Shown one piece after another: positions 14,401 to 28,379 of a stretch of 64,000 bases of DNA. Within the stretch, counting starts at the first letter, position 1. The number at the start of each line of letters is the position of its first letter. Under the pieces are notes generated by a model. The model worked only from the letters and a program-made list of their open reading frames with translations. It did not search any database and was not told where the DNA came from. The stretch comes from Ooceraea biroi (Eukaryota; Arthropoda; Insecta; Hymenoptera; Formicidae): NCBI RefSeq assembly GCF_003672135.1, contig NC_039515.1, positions 4,402,001 to 4,466,000 on the forward strand. Direction: 5' to 3'. The position numbers and the translations under genes were made by a program.

Positions 14401-17400
14401 TAACTCCTGCTTTTCATTAAATAGTTTTAATAAAAACGTTTTTATCAGGTACTGAAAATAAAAAGCTGATATTGGAATATATAAATTATATTTCATACTC
14501 TATTCAGACTCCAATGATTAAAGGGATTCAACGAAGTCTTATAGCACGTTCAGTAAAAATGTTCGATGAGATATCTGTTCAATCCCGAATTTGATTTTTC
14601 GTGATAATGTTTTTGTGGCAGTGTGGATTAAAGGCAACTTTTGAGAACGGAGGCTCGAGTCTTTAACAATTAATAATTTAATAAAATAAATTAAGATTAT
14701 CGATTCGCTCAAATGTGGCAAACAAAAATAAAGTTTACTTAAAAATAAAGTCTATTTTATTTTTTTATAAAAAATATAAATCCAATGTTCTTCACATATA
14801 TAACATTTTTAATTATATAACTTTTTTAACTATATCTTGGTTATTTGATATTCTTTGCAAGATTATCGTTTAATTATTCTACGATTAATTTATGATAGAT
14901 GTATAATGATACAAAGTAGTTTTTAAAATCTATATCAATATTACACAATTTACACATTGTAGGAAATCTTTATATTCATCAAATCATTATGCGAAAAGAA
15001 TTTGATACATTTAAACAATCAGATTAGAGTTAAAATTTCTACATTTTATGTAAAAGAATGAATTAGACTAGTCTCAGTCATGATTCCACCGACAACAAAT
15101 AATAAAACTATCAGAACGTTCAAAACAATGAATGACGTTGAATGAAATAAGGAAAGGAAGAAATTATGTCATAAATGTACATGATAATGTACCGATACAT
15201 CGAAACGCGAGTATCGCGAGTGTCGCCGGCGCTGCTTTTGCTTTGAAAAAACTATGTAAGTCTGCTATGTAACCCGTACTACAGAGTACACGGAACTTAC
15301 AGTGAAAGTTGTGGGAACATCTAGAGTATTAGTTTCAGAGCGTGGCGCTTGACTGACTCCAATTCCAATCGGAGGCATAGCATTGTCGGGAGCATTGTCT
15401 CCGTACGCGGAGCTCCTGCCAGAAACATTATGCTCCCCTGTCATGCTGTCAACGGCGCTGCCTCCGCTATCGCTTCCACCGCTCTCGCTACCCTTGCTAC
15501 CACCACTACCACCCTAACATAAAATGTGTCGCAAGCGTTACTACGACATGTGCAAGTACTAAGACTCTGTTGATCCACGTCGAAATACTTTCGGTGAATA
15601 ATAGTAGCAAGGCAGAGATACATGTATGCTAAGGTATAACTCACTTGCTCGGCGGGAGACGTTCGTAGGGTACTACCATCGGTAGCGGCGGTTGAGCCTT
15701 CATCGTCGGAGCCGCCCGCGGAAGCAGTTGTGTCGGAATAATGTCCACCCTCTTGGCCCTGCAAAGGAACATCGATTCTTTGGTTATTATATATCGAAAT
15801 TTACGGCTAATAAAAGTTAAGTTCTCGTAAAGATAATGTATGCCATCATAGAGGCACGTTTACCTGAGCGTTTGGAGCTTGAACCAATCCTTGCGCCGCC
15901 AAATGCTGCAAGCCCTGCATCGCGGCGCTGCTCAAATTCTGAAGGCTCTGTAGATGCAGATTCGAGAGGCCCTGCTGGAATCCCTGTCGCAACGCTTGCA
16001 GATCTGCGCCGCCCTCGTGGTCTTGCAGGCTTAGGGCTATCGCGAGCTCCACCATCGCCTCGTCATCCGCATCCGGCGGCACATCGAGCAACTGCGGAAA
16101 GTTGCCCGCGCCGAGCAACGCTTCCAAAGGATGATTAACTACCCTTGCGGCGGCCGAATTCTGATTGCCTTCAGCTCCGAGCATAGCTGCCACCCTGTCC
16201 ACGGCTTCGACAGCTTCGATGTCGAACTGTTGTTCCACATCGCGCTCCACCGTTTCCCGAGACGCTTGCGAGGGAGCTGATGCGGACTTCTCCTCGGTAT
16301 CAGCAACCACGCCTACATGTAAAATATAAAAATGATAGTAAAAAATAATGATCAGGTACGTGGCTGATCTCATTTTATAATTCGGTATCCAGCTTCATTC
16401 CCATACCTGGAGTACTACAATTCGGCGGACTCGGTATATATACTCTTCTACGTTTGCATCTGGGTCTGAGCACTCGGATTATAGCGTGCTTCGCGCTGAA
16501 GCTGATGCTCATGTCCGAGGATAGCAATAACTGCAGATATAACTTAGCGGCTATCGGGGTGTTGTTCTCAACGTCGCATATGGTGAATGCGTGAATGATC
16601 TCCACGATTGCGTGTACCGTTCCCTCGGCGTGAGTGAGCCCTGGAACGACCACCGGAGCGAGTGCCATATTCTTGGGATATGCCAAGTGCAAAGACCACA
16701 GTATCTCCATCAGTTGAATGACTAAGTGCTGATTCTCGTCGGTTTTTGTTTGCAAACGAGCTTCCAAACGATCCTTCTCAAAAACGGGCACTAGAAGTAA
16801 ATGATTCTCAACGTCACGTGCTGTCCATTTTCAATTTGAAGATATACATGACTGTGAAATACATACCGTTGTTCTCATCAATTGACTTGTTCACGTACTG
16901 CTCGGCAAATTTTGCAAGATTATGGGGACGAGAAACGGCAATAGCGCGAACGATAAGTACGAGTCTGTAAAAATTCTCAGCGTCGATATCCGCGGGATCG
17001 TTGGCCTCCTTCATCGACTTCAAGGATTCAAGCACATGTGACAACAATGCGTGATCCTAAACAGCATGCAAAACCAAATGTAATAACATATACAAGTCTG
17101 TGAGCTGTTGATGAATAATTGATTAACGTTATTGAATACCTTGTGAAAATGATAAGCCTGCTTGGTATTGTGAAGGGCAGCTAACAAAGCGGTCGTATGC
17201 ATTTGCACAGACGGCGGCGTCGGTAATATTAGCAATCGCGACGCGACATCGATAGCTGTGGCTTTCAGCGAAGATTTATTGTCATCGTGTGAGGATAACA
17301 TAAATGAAGACTCCAAGACTTCGAGAATGCTGGATATCATCCTATAAAAATTTACAAAGCTATTATTACTAAACACGTTAAAAATATGTTCCTGTAATAA

Positions 17401-20400
17401 ATACATATTATAACTTTAATTAATGCAAGTAGAATTTATTATCATGTAAGCAAAATAATTGACATCATTAATGATACAATCGATACGAAAAAAGATATCA
17501 CAAGATATGATTTTAAACTCATTCGTAAATAAATTATTAGAATTTGTGATGCATGCTATTAATTGAAGACGTGATAAAAATTAAATCTTCTTTTCCAATA
17601 AAACTCTAGTTGCTTGTGAACAATTAATTGATAACACTAATTGCCAATCTATTCTTTTACTGGCTTTATAATAATAAAATTATAATATGTTCTTACCTTT
17701 CTATGTTAATCGAACTATCCTTTGTCGTTCTGATTGCATGGATTAAAGAATACTTTTTTTTATAACTTTCTTTATAATTAACTTACGGCTATGTACTTCA
17801 TAAAAGAATATTCTATTACATACTTGTCGATTGAGGACAATGGTGCAGGAGAGACGATCGTGTTATCGGCTTCATTATTGATTGTCGTCACTGGCGCAGA
17901 CGTTGGTTGACAAGACTGGATTTCTTCTATCTCCTCGGGCCATCCAAATGCGTCCTTGGTTTTACCGTATCTTTAAGAAAATAAAAGATTTTGATTAATA
18001 TTCAATTATATCGATATTATGTTATTCTCAAAAATAATTGATATAATTGAAATAATTTGCAACTATACTAACATTTTTATGGAATCAACCATAATAATAC
18101 CCTCTGGATCTTGAGATGGTCCGAAAGTAATTGTTAACTTTTTATCAGCTTGAAGACTTTCCTCTCTCGTTAGAGGTATGTCAAACCAACGACTTCTAGT
18201 TAACGTTGTTCGAATACTTCTACCAAATACCTTAAAAAACACCGTAAGCGAAAAATCAGTTGGAAGAAGTAAAAACGAATCTTCATGTCAATACAATTAA
18301 CAAACATGTATCTGAACTCACCTCAACATACAGAGGTGCTCTTTGAATGTCCTGGTTGGCAAGGAGCACTCTAATACCCGTCATTACTAAAATCGCGTCG
18401 CTATTCGTGACTTCCACGTTAAAGCCCATGGCTTTCGTAGAAACTACGTACATTCCCGTGGTATTTAAACGGTGCTTGATCTGTGCAACATTGTAAATCT
18501 GCAGCAGATCGTTGCCACCGAATTCGACGTCGTTCATCACTTGACAGTGCTCGAAGAAATCGATGGGGAATGTGACGGATCCCGACGGTTTTCCCATCTT
18601 GTTAGTCTTCTTCTTTCGGGCTGGTTTGATGCCGGATGTGGTGCTAATCGGTTGCACAGTGGACGACATCCAGAATCCAGTTTGCTCCAATCCGGCCATG
18701 TAAATTCTCAGACTACCATCTTCGCACAACAATATCAGAGTCGTGCGATGTTCGGCATTCGAGCTGGGATGCCGGATCGCGACCATATCCATGATCTTCG
18801 CCTTTGCGGGAACGATCTTGATTTCCTGTATCATGATCGTGTCGGGTTTGATCATCAGTATCACCGGGTTGTTGCTAGTTTGCAAAATGGAGCAGACCAG
18901 TCCGGGATGATTCGCCACTTCGCTCCATTGGCACAGAGGCTGTGGCTGATTGTTGTTGGATTTGTTTCCGTTCGTTTTGTTACTAGCAAGATTAATCTGG
19001 AATACTACAGTGATGTCGGAGTCCATATGCTTAAGCGGCGCTATGAAGCTCTTGCCGCAAGCGTAGCTGAAGAATAACAATTGCAGAGCATGAGAATAGT
19101 AAATGGAGACTCCTCCACCGCCCACTTGACCGTTATCCTTGATTTCCGGATGATAAACGTCCAACGTGTTCGTCACGTAGAAAGCACCGTGTTTGGCTTG
19201 GCTCTCCTCGTCCATCACTTGACTGTAAATGTATCCGGCGGAAGACATGAGCAACATGTGGAACGTACCGTCCTCCGCGTGCATGAAAGTGCAGTCCCTG
19301 ATCTTGCCCGTGGGCACGAGGAAATAGTACTGCGGACTTAGCGCATCCTTCGCCAAGTCGTAAATCTTAACGAAGTCCGCAGTGACCAGCGCCAATTGCG
19401 TCTGTGCGCCTGGAAGCCACAGCGCCTTGATGATGAAGTTTCCGCTTTCGAGCTGAGGATGCAGAACCAGGTGATCGGACACCGTTCCAGAGCTGTTGAA
19501 CGTAAGCACGTGACAGTCCTTGAAACCGCACACAGCCAGGAAGTCTTCATTCCACTGGTTTCCAGTAACCGAGAGGACAGTGAAAGGTACCGGGGCTGAG
19601 GCGAGTCTAGTCAGAGTTAGCTTTCTCTTGGAAGAATCGGCTTGCTTTAGAAGCGCGCTGAGTTGCAACACTGTTATCTTTCCCTTTTCGTGAGACACAG
19701 CCAAGTGTTGCCGTTTACCGTGAGGGGACGACAGACAACACATCGCGACGCGCCGTATCATGTGTGCGGACAGCAACTGCCTAATCGTTTGACCCTGATC
19801 TCCCGAGTAATTCATCCTGACATTTTCAAACGCGCCCTCCTGAGAGCCCAAGGTTGGCAACATAAGTTGATCCGTGTGCTCAAACTTTTTGTCGAGCGTG
19901 TGCAAGCGCTTAAGCGCCAATTGAGCCCGCGTGTGACAACCAACGGGTGAATAACGCTGACAGGACGCATCCACCGCGGGTACCAACGCGCGCGTTAAAT
20001 CCACCAGCGAGGAAACCAATCCACTTTTCCATAATTGAGAGTGTATCCAATCTTTAGAAGGCTCCAATTGCTGGGCCAAATACGCTTGCCTCTGAGTGTC
20101 GCGTCCGCTTCGTTCGTGTTTGTCGTACATGTGCACGGGACTGGACGCTCGTCTGCGCAGGCTGCTCGTGAGGAGCAGGTTACTCTCCGCCTGAGCGCCG
20201 ACGGTGTTGTACGGTATATTATTGCTCACCTGATGCTCCGAACTCTGCGGACTGCGTTTCGTCAACGCTTGGCACGATCCGTCATCCTTGGCACCGCAAT
20301 CGCAGAAGAAGTTCCCGTACTTGGCATACGTGACATCGTGTCCGCGATGGCAGACTCTTGCGCACACTGTGCAAACACCAACACCATCGACCATATTGCA

Positions 20401-23400
20401 CGTATGACAATGATACCAATGCTGGTTCATGAATTCTTTCTGCGTGATTGTGAAGGTGCACAGTTTATTACAGAGGCTGTCCTCATCCGAATCTTCGGCC
20501 GCGCTGTCGTCGTCCTCGTGCGGAATCTCGTCCACCCAATCGCTGTCGTTCAGGTCGTTACTCGGTATGGCGCCTTCCCAGGGCGGGCTGGTGGCTCGAT
20601 CCTGCGACTGCTGCGGACAAATCGCGCCCACTACATCGGCAATGTAGTTCAACATGCAGCAACCAGCCTCAATGTACGGGGATGGTTTGTCGAAGGTTTG
20701 AGGATCCCTGTTCATTATCTGCTCCTTGCAGAGCTCGACCCACTCCGTTGCAGCTTTGAAGAGTAACGTGTGCCCTTTCTCCGACCCGGCATCAGCCAGC
20801 GTAGACATGATGTGCATCAATTCTGAGAACCTGTTCCCCTCGATGGTAGGCGAGAGGATGTGGTACGCCAACGGTATGAGAGCTTGCAGAATGGTTATCG
20901 AAACGTTCGAACCGACATTGTTTTTCACTATGTAATTCGTGAGCGCTCGCAAGAAACGGCTGTTCTCGTGGATCGAGTGCTGCTCGTCGCTGCTCGTCGC
21001 CGACTGATTGTTGGAGCCATCGGAGATCGTCCATTGAGCTTGTTCATTGTTGGATGCGTTGTTTCTCTCATCCGGCTTCTGACTCTCTTCCGAAGCCCCA
21101 GAAACAGTTACCAACGCATTTGCAGCGCCAGCTGCGGGAGTCGGTATATTTGTCGTGGAACCACTAGTCTGCGCGTTCGTTGCTCCTAATATCACGTGTC
21201 TCAGCCAGGTTTGCAGTTTCTCACTTTCAACATTAGCAAAATTGGCCACTGATTTGCATAAGCGATCTAGCGATCTGTCGCTCGCTTTCTCGGCCGTTCT
21301 GAATAACACATTAAAAAAGTGCAAAATGTACGTGCTAAACTGCGGCGAAGCTTCGGACGACGTTATGGACAACAAGACGGACACGAGCGTGTGATTCGCG
21401 TCGGAAGTGAAGAACAAATCTAAAGCTTTACAACCAAGAGGTTTTTCCAGCAGACGCTCCCAGTATTTCACGCATTGTTTCAAGATCTCCTCGTCGATGA
21501 CGATGTTAATAGATCCAGACGTGTTATCCGTGTACTCAATTATCAAATTGTACGTGAAATTCAACACGAACATGTGTTCCCGCAGATGTTGCGCCTCGCT
21601 GTCGTTGTCCGGTCTCAATAATTTGGCCAAAGTATTGGTAGCCATCTCCCGCAGATAATCGGTACGAGCATCCAGTGATAACGAAATGAGGATGTCTACG
21701 GCTTGGGTGTGCAAGTCCGATTGTTGGTCCGAGGCTGTTGCGGGAACGATGTACTCCATCATAAACGAGACTAAGCAGTAGAGCAAGTTCTTCAGCGAGG
21801 GATTAATGGAGAACGTTGGGTGTTCCGACAAGGAACTGACGTGATAATTGACAGTAGTAAAAATGTAGCTCTCTGCTGGTATTATGTCATTCGCATAAGT
21901 ATTCCAAGGCACAGGAGCGAACGCGATGCTCTTCCATTTGTCCAGCGCAGATTTTATGCAACTCGGCAGGAACGACACCAGTGACGTATCGGCTCCCCAA
22001 TTTGCACCCGCCATGGACAAAATGTTGTCCAGGATTAAATAATCCCGTTTGCTGTACTTTCCTTCCTCCTCGGTGGACTCAAATGTATGATACAGTATAT
22101 TAGCTCGACACGATAGCAGAATAAGCTCTGTCAAGGATAAAATATCCGGCAGAATCTCGGTTATCATTTTAATCCTGTTTGAAGGCACAGAATCCGCGTT
22201 CTGTGTGCTCCTGTAAAAAAAGATTTACATAATTACGCAAAATGTAACACAAAATGTAATATCAATGTTACATGTACATGAGATACGACTCAGCATACAT
22301 ACTTGGAAGCATCAATGTTTTCCGTAGAATTTTTTGATATGCTTTCGTCCATGAGAACTTGTAACTTTCCTACGACTGCAGCCAGTATGCATAAAGAACA
22401 AAGTTTTGGCAATGACGACTTTGGCATTATCTTGTCGTTAACGTTATATTCCGGCTTCAGCGAAATAATGCAATTTTTCGCAAGAGTGATATCATATTTG
22501 AGAGCGTTCACGGTAGACGACACCGTTTTCAACAAGTTTTCGGCGTACTGCGTGTACATTCCTTGCTTCACCAGACAATCCTGTTACAAGGACAATTATC
22601 AATGCAAAACAAAGATGCAAAACATATTTAACAGCTTCTTGATCTTTTACCTTCATCCAACTAGTAAAAGTTTTGAATGCGGCCCTCGGTCCCCATATCA
22701 ACGAATGAAGCACCATGGGCCCAGCCGGTATTTCCTCACCAAGAGCAAGTTTATTCATGTAAGGAGTCGATGGAGGCAACATAAGTAATAACCTGTCGCA
22801 AACGTGTAATTTGTTACATCTTGTATATGATTAAATATAAAATATAAAACTACAAATTAAATAAAGATATATACGGCACAATTGCAAAAATCTATTGTAA
22901 AATAATTGCACCAAATTATCTGTAAAATCTTGCACACTTACTCCCAACATATGGAGAAACAATATTGAATCGCACACAGTCCAGTAAAAGTAATCCTTTC
23001 CTTGTTGTCACCTTTCCTGTACATGTCGGTTTGATTAAGTACATTAAGAATATCGATCAATGCATCAACCAAAAGAGGATATTTCATCTTATCCGACGTG
23101 CCTAAGATAAAGTTGCAGGCCTGCAAAATATAATACGCGCATTTTACGTTATGTTCTTTGAAATATTAAATAAAAAATAAATAAAATAAAAAAGGAGACT
23201 CAATTGTCGCACGAAGAATGTCGCAATAGACAAGTTTTGCAAGAATAAGAAAGAACTTTTATAATCGATTATTAGATTTCTTTTATCCTAAAAATTACTA
23301 TACCAGTCCATCCAATTTTGGAGCATCTTGATTATTGAAATCTGTTCTCGACAAATTGTAAAAGCGTGGTTTCATTGAGAATTCGTCCTGTGAACCATAT

Positions 23401-26400
23401 TTACGATAATTATCCTCTATTTCCACCCAGGGAGTAAAAGCCCGTGCGGTCTGCTTGTTGCCCTCTTTCGTATCAGATACTAAACTTGTAGCCGAGAATA
23501 AATTCCATTTTACCTGTATAAAAAACAAAATTATTTTAAGAATTAATTATTTTAATTATTATTTTACAAGAATTATTTTAATTATTTTATAAGAATTAAG
23601 GATAAAATTAACATGAAAGAAATGTGCAAGACGTATACTACCACACAGGTGACACTTTAACGCAGGTGGCCCTGTTATCTTGCTATTCACTTTTTACAGA
23701 GTGAATAAAAATTCTGCTGTAGCATTTGATACATAGTTGTCATTAAAATATCGTAAAACGTTGCAATGGATAAATTATTAACTTCAAACAAGTAAAAATA
23801 TTATCGTATTTTCACTCGTCTATGCGTTCAATAATTTACATTGCAATGTTAAATAATGACAAGCACGAAAATTATCAAATGCATGTTAAAATTCCTTCAT
23901 AGATACATGTATCGCAAAGAAAATACATAACAAATGTGTCTTACTTGCTCAAGCAACACTGGATGCGCATCGTACAAGTGCTTCATCATATATTCAAGTA
24001 ACAACAATAATCGGGACAAATGTAACAGCTGATAATCTTTCATCGGCGTCTTCACTGCTTCGCTGCAACGCACTGCACCACTTCCGGTCACAAGCAGTAC
24101 CGATTTCTTCTGCATTAAATTTAAAGAATGAAATAGAAAAAGGACCAGCTGAGCGTGTTCTACGTTTAAATCTGCGAACGTTAAGTGTTTAATTAGCGTA
24201 TAATGATTATATCTTGAGTCTATAGATTTTTAAATAATATAATCTTGTTTTTTTTATTACGCGTCAATAATTTTTGACGAATTTGACGCGCGTTACCTTC
24301 ATTCTCAGCTTCGTACGTAGTTTGAGGATTGCATACGTTCTCAACCATAGTTGTTACTAATCGATGCCATATGCTTATGCACGCAGCTTCTCTTTCTAGT
24401 TGAGGTTTCAGCAACAACACCTAATTACGAAAATTGTTGACAATGTAATAAAATGCCGGACACGTTATTCTTATGATTAAAGATAAATCATTCCTAGAAA
24501 TTACTTTTAACACCACACTACTATTAGATGATTATATTGTACCTGTGCCAGCACACTCAAAGTCCGTGGGTACACTTGGAGAGGCCACGTGGTTGAACTA
24601 CTACTTTCCGTGGGCCAGGGACTCACCCCCAAGTGTTGAAGCAACGTGTTCTGGAGAGATTCGCTTAGAGTATTCCATGCAAGCAGGTTGTGAGTATAAC
24701 GACTTAAAGCTTGAGAAAATTCCGAATACATAGCGCCCAATGTAGCTCCGTAAAATGCAGAAATAGTGCCTAAAAGTGCATAATTTCATTATATAATATT
24801 ACAGTTTTAATGAAAAATGTAATTTGTATATAAAAATAAGACATAACATGAAAATATGAGGTCACAAACAGTAGTTACATGAACTTACCTGTCTCTGTTC
24901 TGGCCGTTTCGTGATCTAAATCTCTTATAATTGCCGCCAATATGACCATTTGTTGCTCAACTAAGCCATTAACCACGTATTCTCGAACATACGTACTTCT
25001 GCTACCAATTAGGTGTTTGTTCATGAATTGAAATATTTTTGTTGCAAGTGAGATGTACTGTTAAAAAAAAAGAGTAATCGATTATCAATTTGTGCTTGAT
25101 ACAAATTTATGTTATGTTCTCATCAGTATATAATCCTGATTAAATTGATAAAATAATTATGCATACTCCATGTGGCTCCCGATTGTCAGGAACAATCGTG
25201 GTGGTAGTAGTACGTTCTGCACTTGCTTCGTTATTTGTTTCTTTATTAGTATTTGTAGAAGTTTCATCCGACGGGGCAAGAGTTTCCTCAAACCACAGCC
25301 CTAAAATGGGTTCGCTGTCCTCCTCTATCGACATAACAGTTTGTTCTACATATAGTGAGCATATACCAGTATATATTAACAAAGTTGTTAATATGTTAGC
25401 GTAAGCACTTTAATGTTGCGTTCAAATATGCATACTGTGTACGTAATTTGCATAAATTACAAAATTAATGTTTACACGTCGATTAAGCAACGTATTGTAA
25501 AGCATCAAGTAGCATCTACACATTTTAGCACTTCTGCCGCCGACAATATCATAAAACTAAAAGTACTAGTAGTAAAAAAATAAAAATTAAATTAATTACG
25601 TGAATACATATTTTCGCTATAAATAATAATATTAAAAGTATATAGATACAAATGCAAATATTTAATGGCTATACAATATTACCTTCGTCAGTGGAATTCT
25701 CTGAACAACTCAAAAGATCTTCATAGTATGTAGTAGAATCCGACTGACTCAACGCATCTCCTTCTAAAGGATGTTTTTGTACTCTTTTCAATGTACAAGC
25801 CTGAAACGAACAAAATATACATGAGTTACACAAACAATCGTTATCGATATTTTGAAACTGATACAAAGGTATGTAAAAGAGTTCAAGTACCTTTCTGTAA
25901 CTAATAGTCGCAAGATAAAATAGCAGATGATTCAATGGCACTGCTTGTAGGAAAGTTACTGCTCTCTGCAGCGCTGTAGAAGTAGACAAGATATCTAAAG
26001 GAGCCGGTTCAGGAACTGGCACAACTAAATCGGAATTTGTTTCGACAGATACGTCCTCCAGAAGTGCGCTCATCAAGTTCAATGCATGTGATGCTAACGC
26101 CACTGACAGTACTCCAAATCCCTGTTGACTGTTCACATAAAAATATTTTGTATAGTCTTGATGCACATATATTTAAAACCTGGATCGCGAAATATAGAGG
26201 ATAAAATTTTAGAATAAGTTCTCAGTCCAGTTCTCAAAATTCAAAATGAAATGTAATATTGTATATGGGAAGAGGAGAATACATGTAATAATTACACTTT
26301 CATAAGATTCACACGGCCACTTCCATCGCGAGCTTTACTTGGCGATTTTCCCTTTTCTTCTTTTCCCTTATCCGCGGCACTGAAACTGCTCACAGTCAAT

Positions 26401-28379
26401 TGCGCTTGCAATCCGGCGACCAAGAGCCACACGCCAATAAGTAAATGATTTTGCAGAATCTGATTTAAATTAGATACAAAAGATATTAAAATTACATAAG
26501 AGAAAGTAAGATCGATGTAGCAAATTTTTAAATCACATTACTATAGTCGTAAAATAATTAAAACATTACTGTGTAAATATTTAAAATATGTGACATCAAA
26601 ATGAAAAATGTGAAGAATTACTCACATGTCCTCCTGCACGTGTGCTATTCCTGATGACGTTTGACACTTGTCCAAATATTTCTAAACTCTTTTCAACAAC
26701 AGTTATTGCCAAGGTATCGTACTCCTCGTCGGTGGTTTTTGCGCTTTGACTGGCTTGACTACTCGTCGTAGTATTTGTACTGCACTTAGGTGATACGGCA
26801 TTTGTTATGCCGACTATACTTGATGCTGTTGCGTTCGCGATTGAACAATACAGACAAGACATAGTCAGTAGTGACAGTTTCTCCAGTTTCTCTGGTGTCA
26901 ATGGTTCAAGTATCGGGAGGGATATCACATTATGTACAATATTAATATCACTAACGACAGAGTGTAAGCTGTGTCTTATCGTATGTGCCTCCGACGCGTT
27001 AGCTGGCAGGCTGAATCCTTTTTTGGATAAGTATGCTTGATACTTTCGCGTGTAGCGCGACAGATGCGAAAGATTCAAACACATATCTAATAAAATATCG
27101 CCTGCACCCATATTCTGCAGAGTGCTTATGTTATTCGCAACAAACATTATCTGCAACATGATACATTTCTATACTCAATTTCTATTAAGTTATTTCATTC
27201 AGAAGTACTTTAGTTTATAAACAATATTATCGAGATATGACAAAAAATGGAATTTATTGAATAATATATAAGGAAAGAAAAATAATTTTTGCTCAATTAT
27301 AACAAAGTATTTATATTTTAATGCACAAACCTTAGTATCAGAATGCGTTTCCCCTACAACAGCATTAGCATTCTTGCTAGCACTCTCAGCAGAACTTTCA
27401 CTAGTGAGAATCGAGGATGACGAAAAATCTTGCAGCGGGATTGTCAACTGCTCGAGAATACTGGTAGACAAGTCACAACGAGACCGCATGGATTCTTTCA
27501 CAGATTGTTGAGGAAACTCTTTTTCTTTTCCACTTGACAGGACCGTCACGAATGGCGGTATCTTGGAATTTTTTATTGTGGAAACCAGGGCCATTTCCTC
27601 CGTAGACGTGAGTAAAGACTGCCCTGTGCATAGTGCGCGTATCGGAAGTAGCAGCTGTTTTGTGCTCAAAACTGTTGGCGCAGTATCTCCAGGTTGCACC
27701 TGATGCAGTGGCAGTTTGTCCACCAGATAAGTAAGCAGGACTTTGCATGCTTGACACACAATAGATATTTGGCTCTTGGTAACTGAAAGAAACGTTTTAT
27801 ATTCCAAAGTACTCCAAGTTTCCATCTCGTATCAAGATTTCAAAAGAGAAAGATATATATATATATATACACAGAATAAAAAAAAAGAGAAAGAGAGCAT
27901 GCTTGTGCTCTCTGTCCGTGAACGTAGTTGAAAAAAAAACTGATCTCACGTACTATTTAAAGAATATTTCGTATAGTTATCCGCGCACAAATGAGCGACA
28001 CTTACATGTATTTGCGCAACCGCTAATGCAATCCGCCGACAAGGCAGCGACCGCCGTGTAAAACGTGTCGTATTGATCCTCGTGGGAGACGAACTTGTTC
28101 TCGCTGTAAGACGACAAAGAGAGAGCTGTACAATCGAGCGGAATAAAATTCGGGAAAGTTCAGACCGCGGTAGCAGGCATCCATTTCCGTGTGTCACGTA
28201 TCTCGACCGCCGAAGGGCGACGATTCGAGGAGGTCGAACGTGACAAGCTGAACCTACCTTTTAACTATGCTCTTCACGAGATCGATAACGTCATTTTTGT
28301 TAAACGAGCGCGGCGATGTTGCTAATATCGGTTTCATTACCGAAGGCCACTCATCGTGACCACCGCTCTTCGCCGCCAT
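5481..28379 (-). CDS. poe: UBR4 / purity of essence (pushover), giant N-degron E3 ubiquitin ligase, 43 exons, complete
   Basis: Ubiquitin ligase that recognises N-degrons and works in protein quality control; fly mutants affect neuronal excitability and spermatogenesis (known of the family). I placed 43 coding exons with GT-AG borders and consistent phase, giving one frame of 15,816 nt, about 5271 residues, close to the usual 5200-5300. Exons in transcript order: 28379-28258, 28103-28006, 27782-27331, 27150-26626, 26459-26298, 26121-25891, 25800-25683, 25345-25167, 25057-24889, 24769-24543, 24420-24297, 24171-23945, 23513-23304, 23120-22942, 22792-22651, 22580-22303, 22210-18322, 18230-18073, 17970-17824, 17341-17140, 17056-16867, 16790-16407, 16312-15864, 15758-15645, 15513-15301, 14062-13886, 13805-13631, 13508-13358, 13271-13043, 12956-12807, 12722-12420, 12312-12086, 11928-10164, 10085-9924, 9813-9189, 9068-8284, 8190-7795, 7705-7571, 7475-7134, 7035-6581, 6478-6154, 5841-5682, 5545-5481. 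Visible parts: UBR box (1728-1794), beta-propeller-like region (about 1975-2325), UIM-like helix (about 2886-2903), Cys-rich zinc region (about 3755-3818), C-terminal hemiRING (about 4922-4974). No frameshift or stop was found. Individual borders may be off by a few bases. Confidence 0.95.
5908..6130. mobile_element. MITE-like element with about 63-bp inverted ends inside a UBR4 intron
   Basis: The left arm at 5908-5970 and the right arm at 6067-6130 are inverted copies that differ by about three substitutions and one indel. The interior of roughly 95 bases has no coding capacity. The 312-base intron between exons 41 and 42 is mostly made of this unit. No clear target-site duplication is visible, so the superfamily is unassigned. 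A non-autonomous DNA transposon is the most likely explanation. Confidence 0.7.
6925..7177 (-). other. C-terminal hemiRING catalytic module of UBR4 (split by an intron)
   Basis: The segment CVICREGYKF ends exon 39 and is followed in exon 40 by VLGVYTFTKR and then HVDCH. UBR4 uses a half-RING with one zinc site to engage its E2 enzyme (known of the family). The intron at 7036-7133 falls within the module. The metal ligands I can see (two Cys of CxxC plus a later Cys/His pair) are intact. Confidence 0.75.
11075..11265 (-). other. Cysteine-rich zinc-binding region of UBR4
   Basis: Four CxxC pairs in about 50 residues (CPRC, CANC, CHKC, CHAC), followed by CxxA and a CC. They follow a beta-rich segment that resembles a galactose-binding/DOC-like fold. 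The spacing implies two or more zinc ribbons. The same arrangement is conserved in UBR4 proteins; its precise function is not shown by the sequence. Confidence 0.75.
14063..15300 (-). other. Longest UBR4 intron (1.24 kb)
   Basis: AT-rich DNA between coding exons 25 and 26, bounded by GTAAGT and TTAG. I see no nested gene or long repeat in it. The two flanking exons encode low-complexity Gly/Ser and Glu/Gln peptides. Confidence 0.8.
16012..16068 (-). other. UIM-like ubiquitin-binding helix in UBR4
   Basis: The peptide DDEAMVELAIALSLQDHE fits the ubiquitin-interacting motif: acidic run, then Leu, Ala, and Ser with conserved spacing and a closing acidic patch. It sits in a low-complexity, mostly disordered part of the protein. 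Ubiquitin binding is inferred from the motif only. Confidence 0.6.
20274..20472 (-). other. UBR-box zinc finger coding segment of UBR4
   Basis: Encodes residues about 1728-1794 inside the 3.9-kb exon. Cys and His are spaced as in UBR boxes: a leading CNKLC, then HCHTC, CTVCARVCHRGH, and CDCGA. In the family this zinc fold binds destabilising N-terminal residues. An acidic, disordered stretch rich in D and E lies immediately before it. Confidence 0.93.

Noticed and set aside
20035..20766. Plus-strand open frame of 243 codons
   Set aside because: It lies opposite the 3.9-kb UBR4 exon and has no domain; long antisense frames are expected across biased coding exons.
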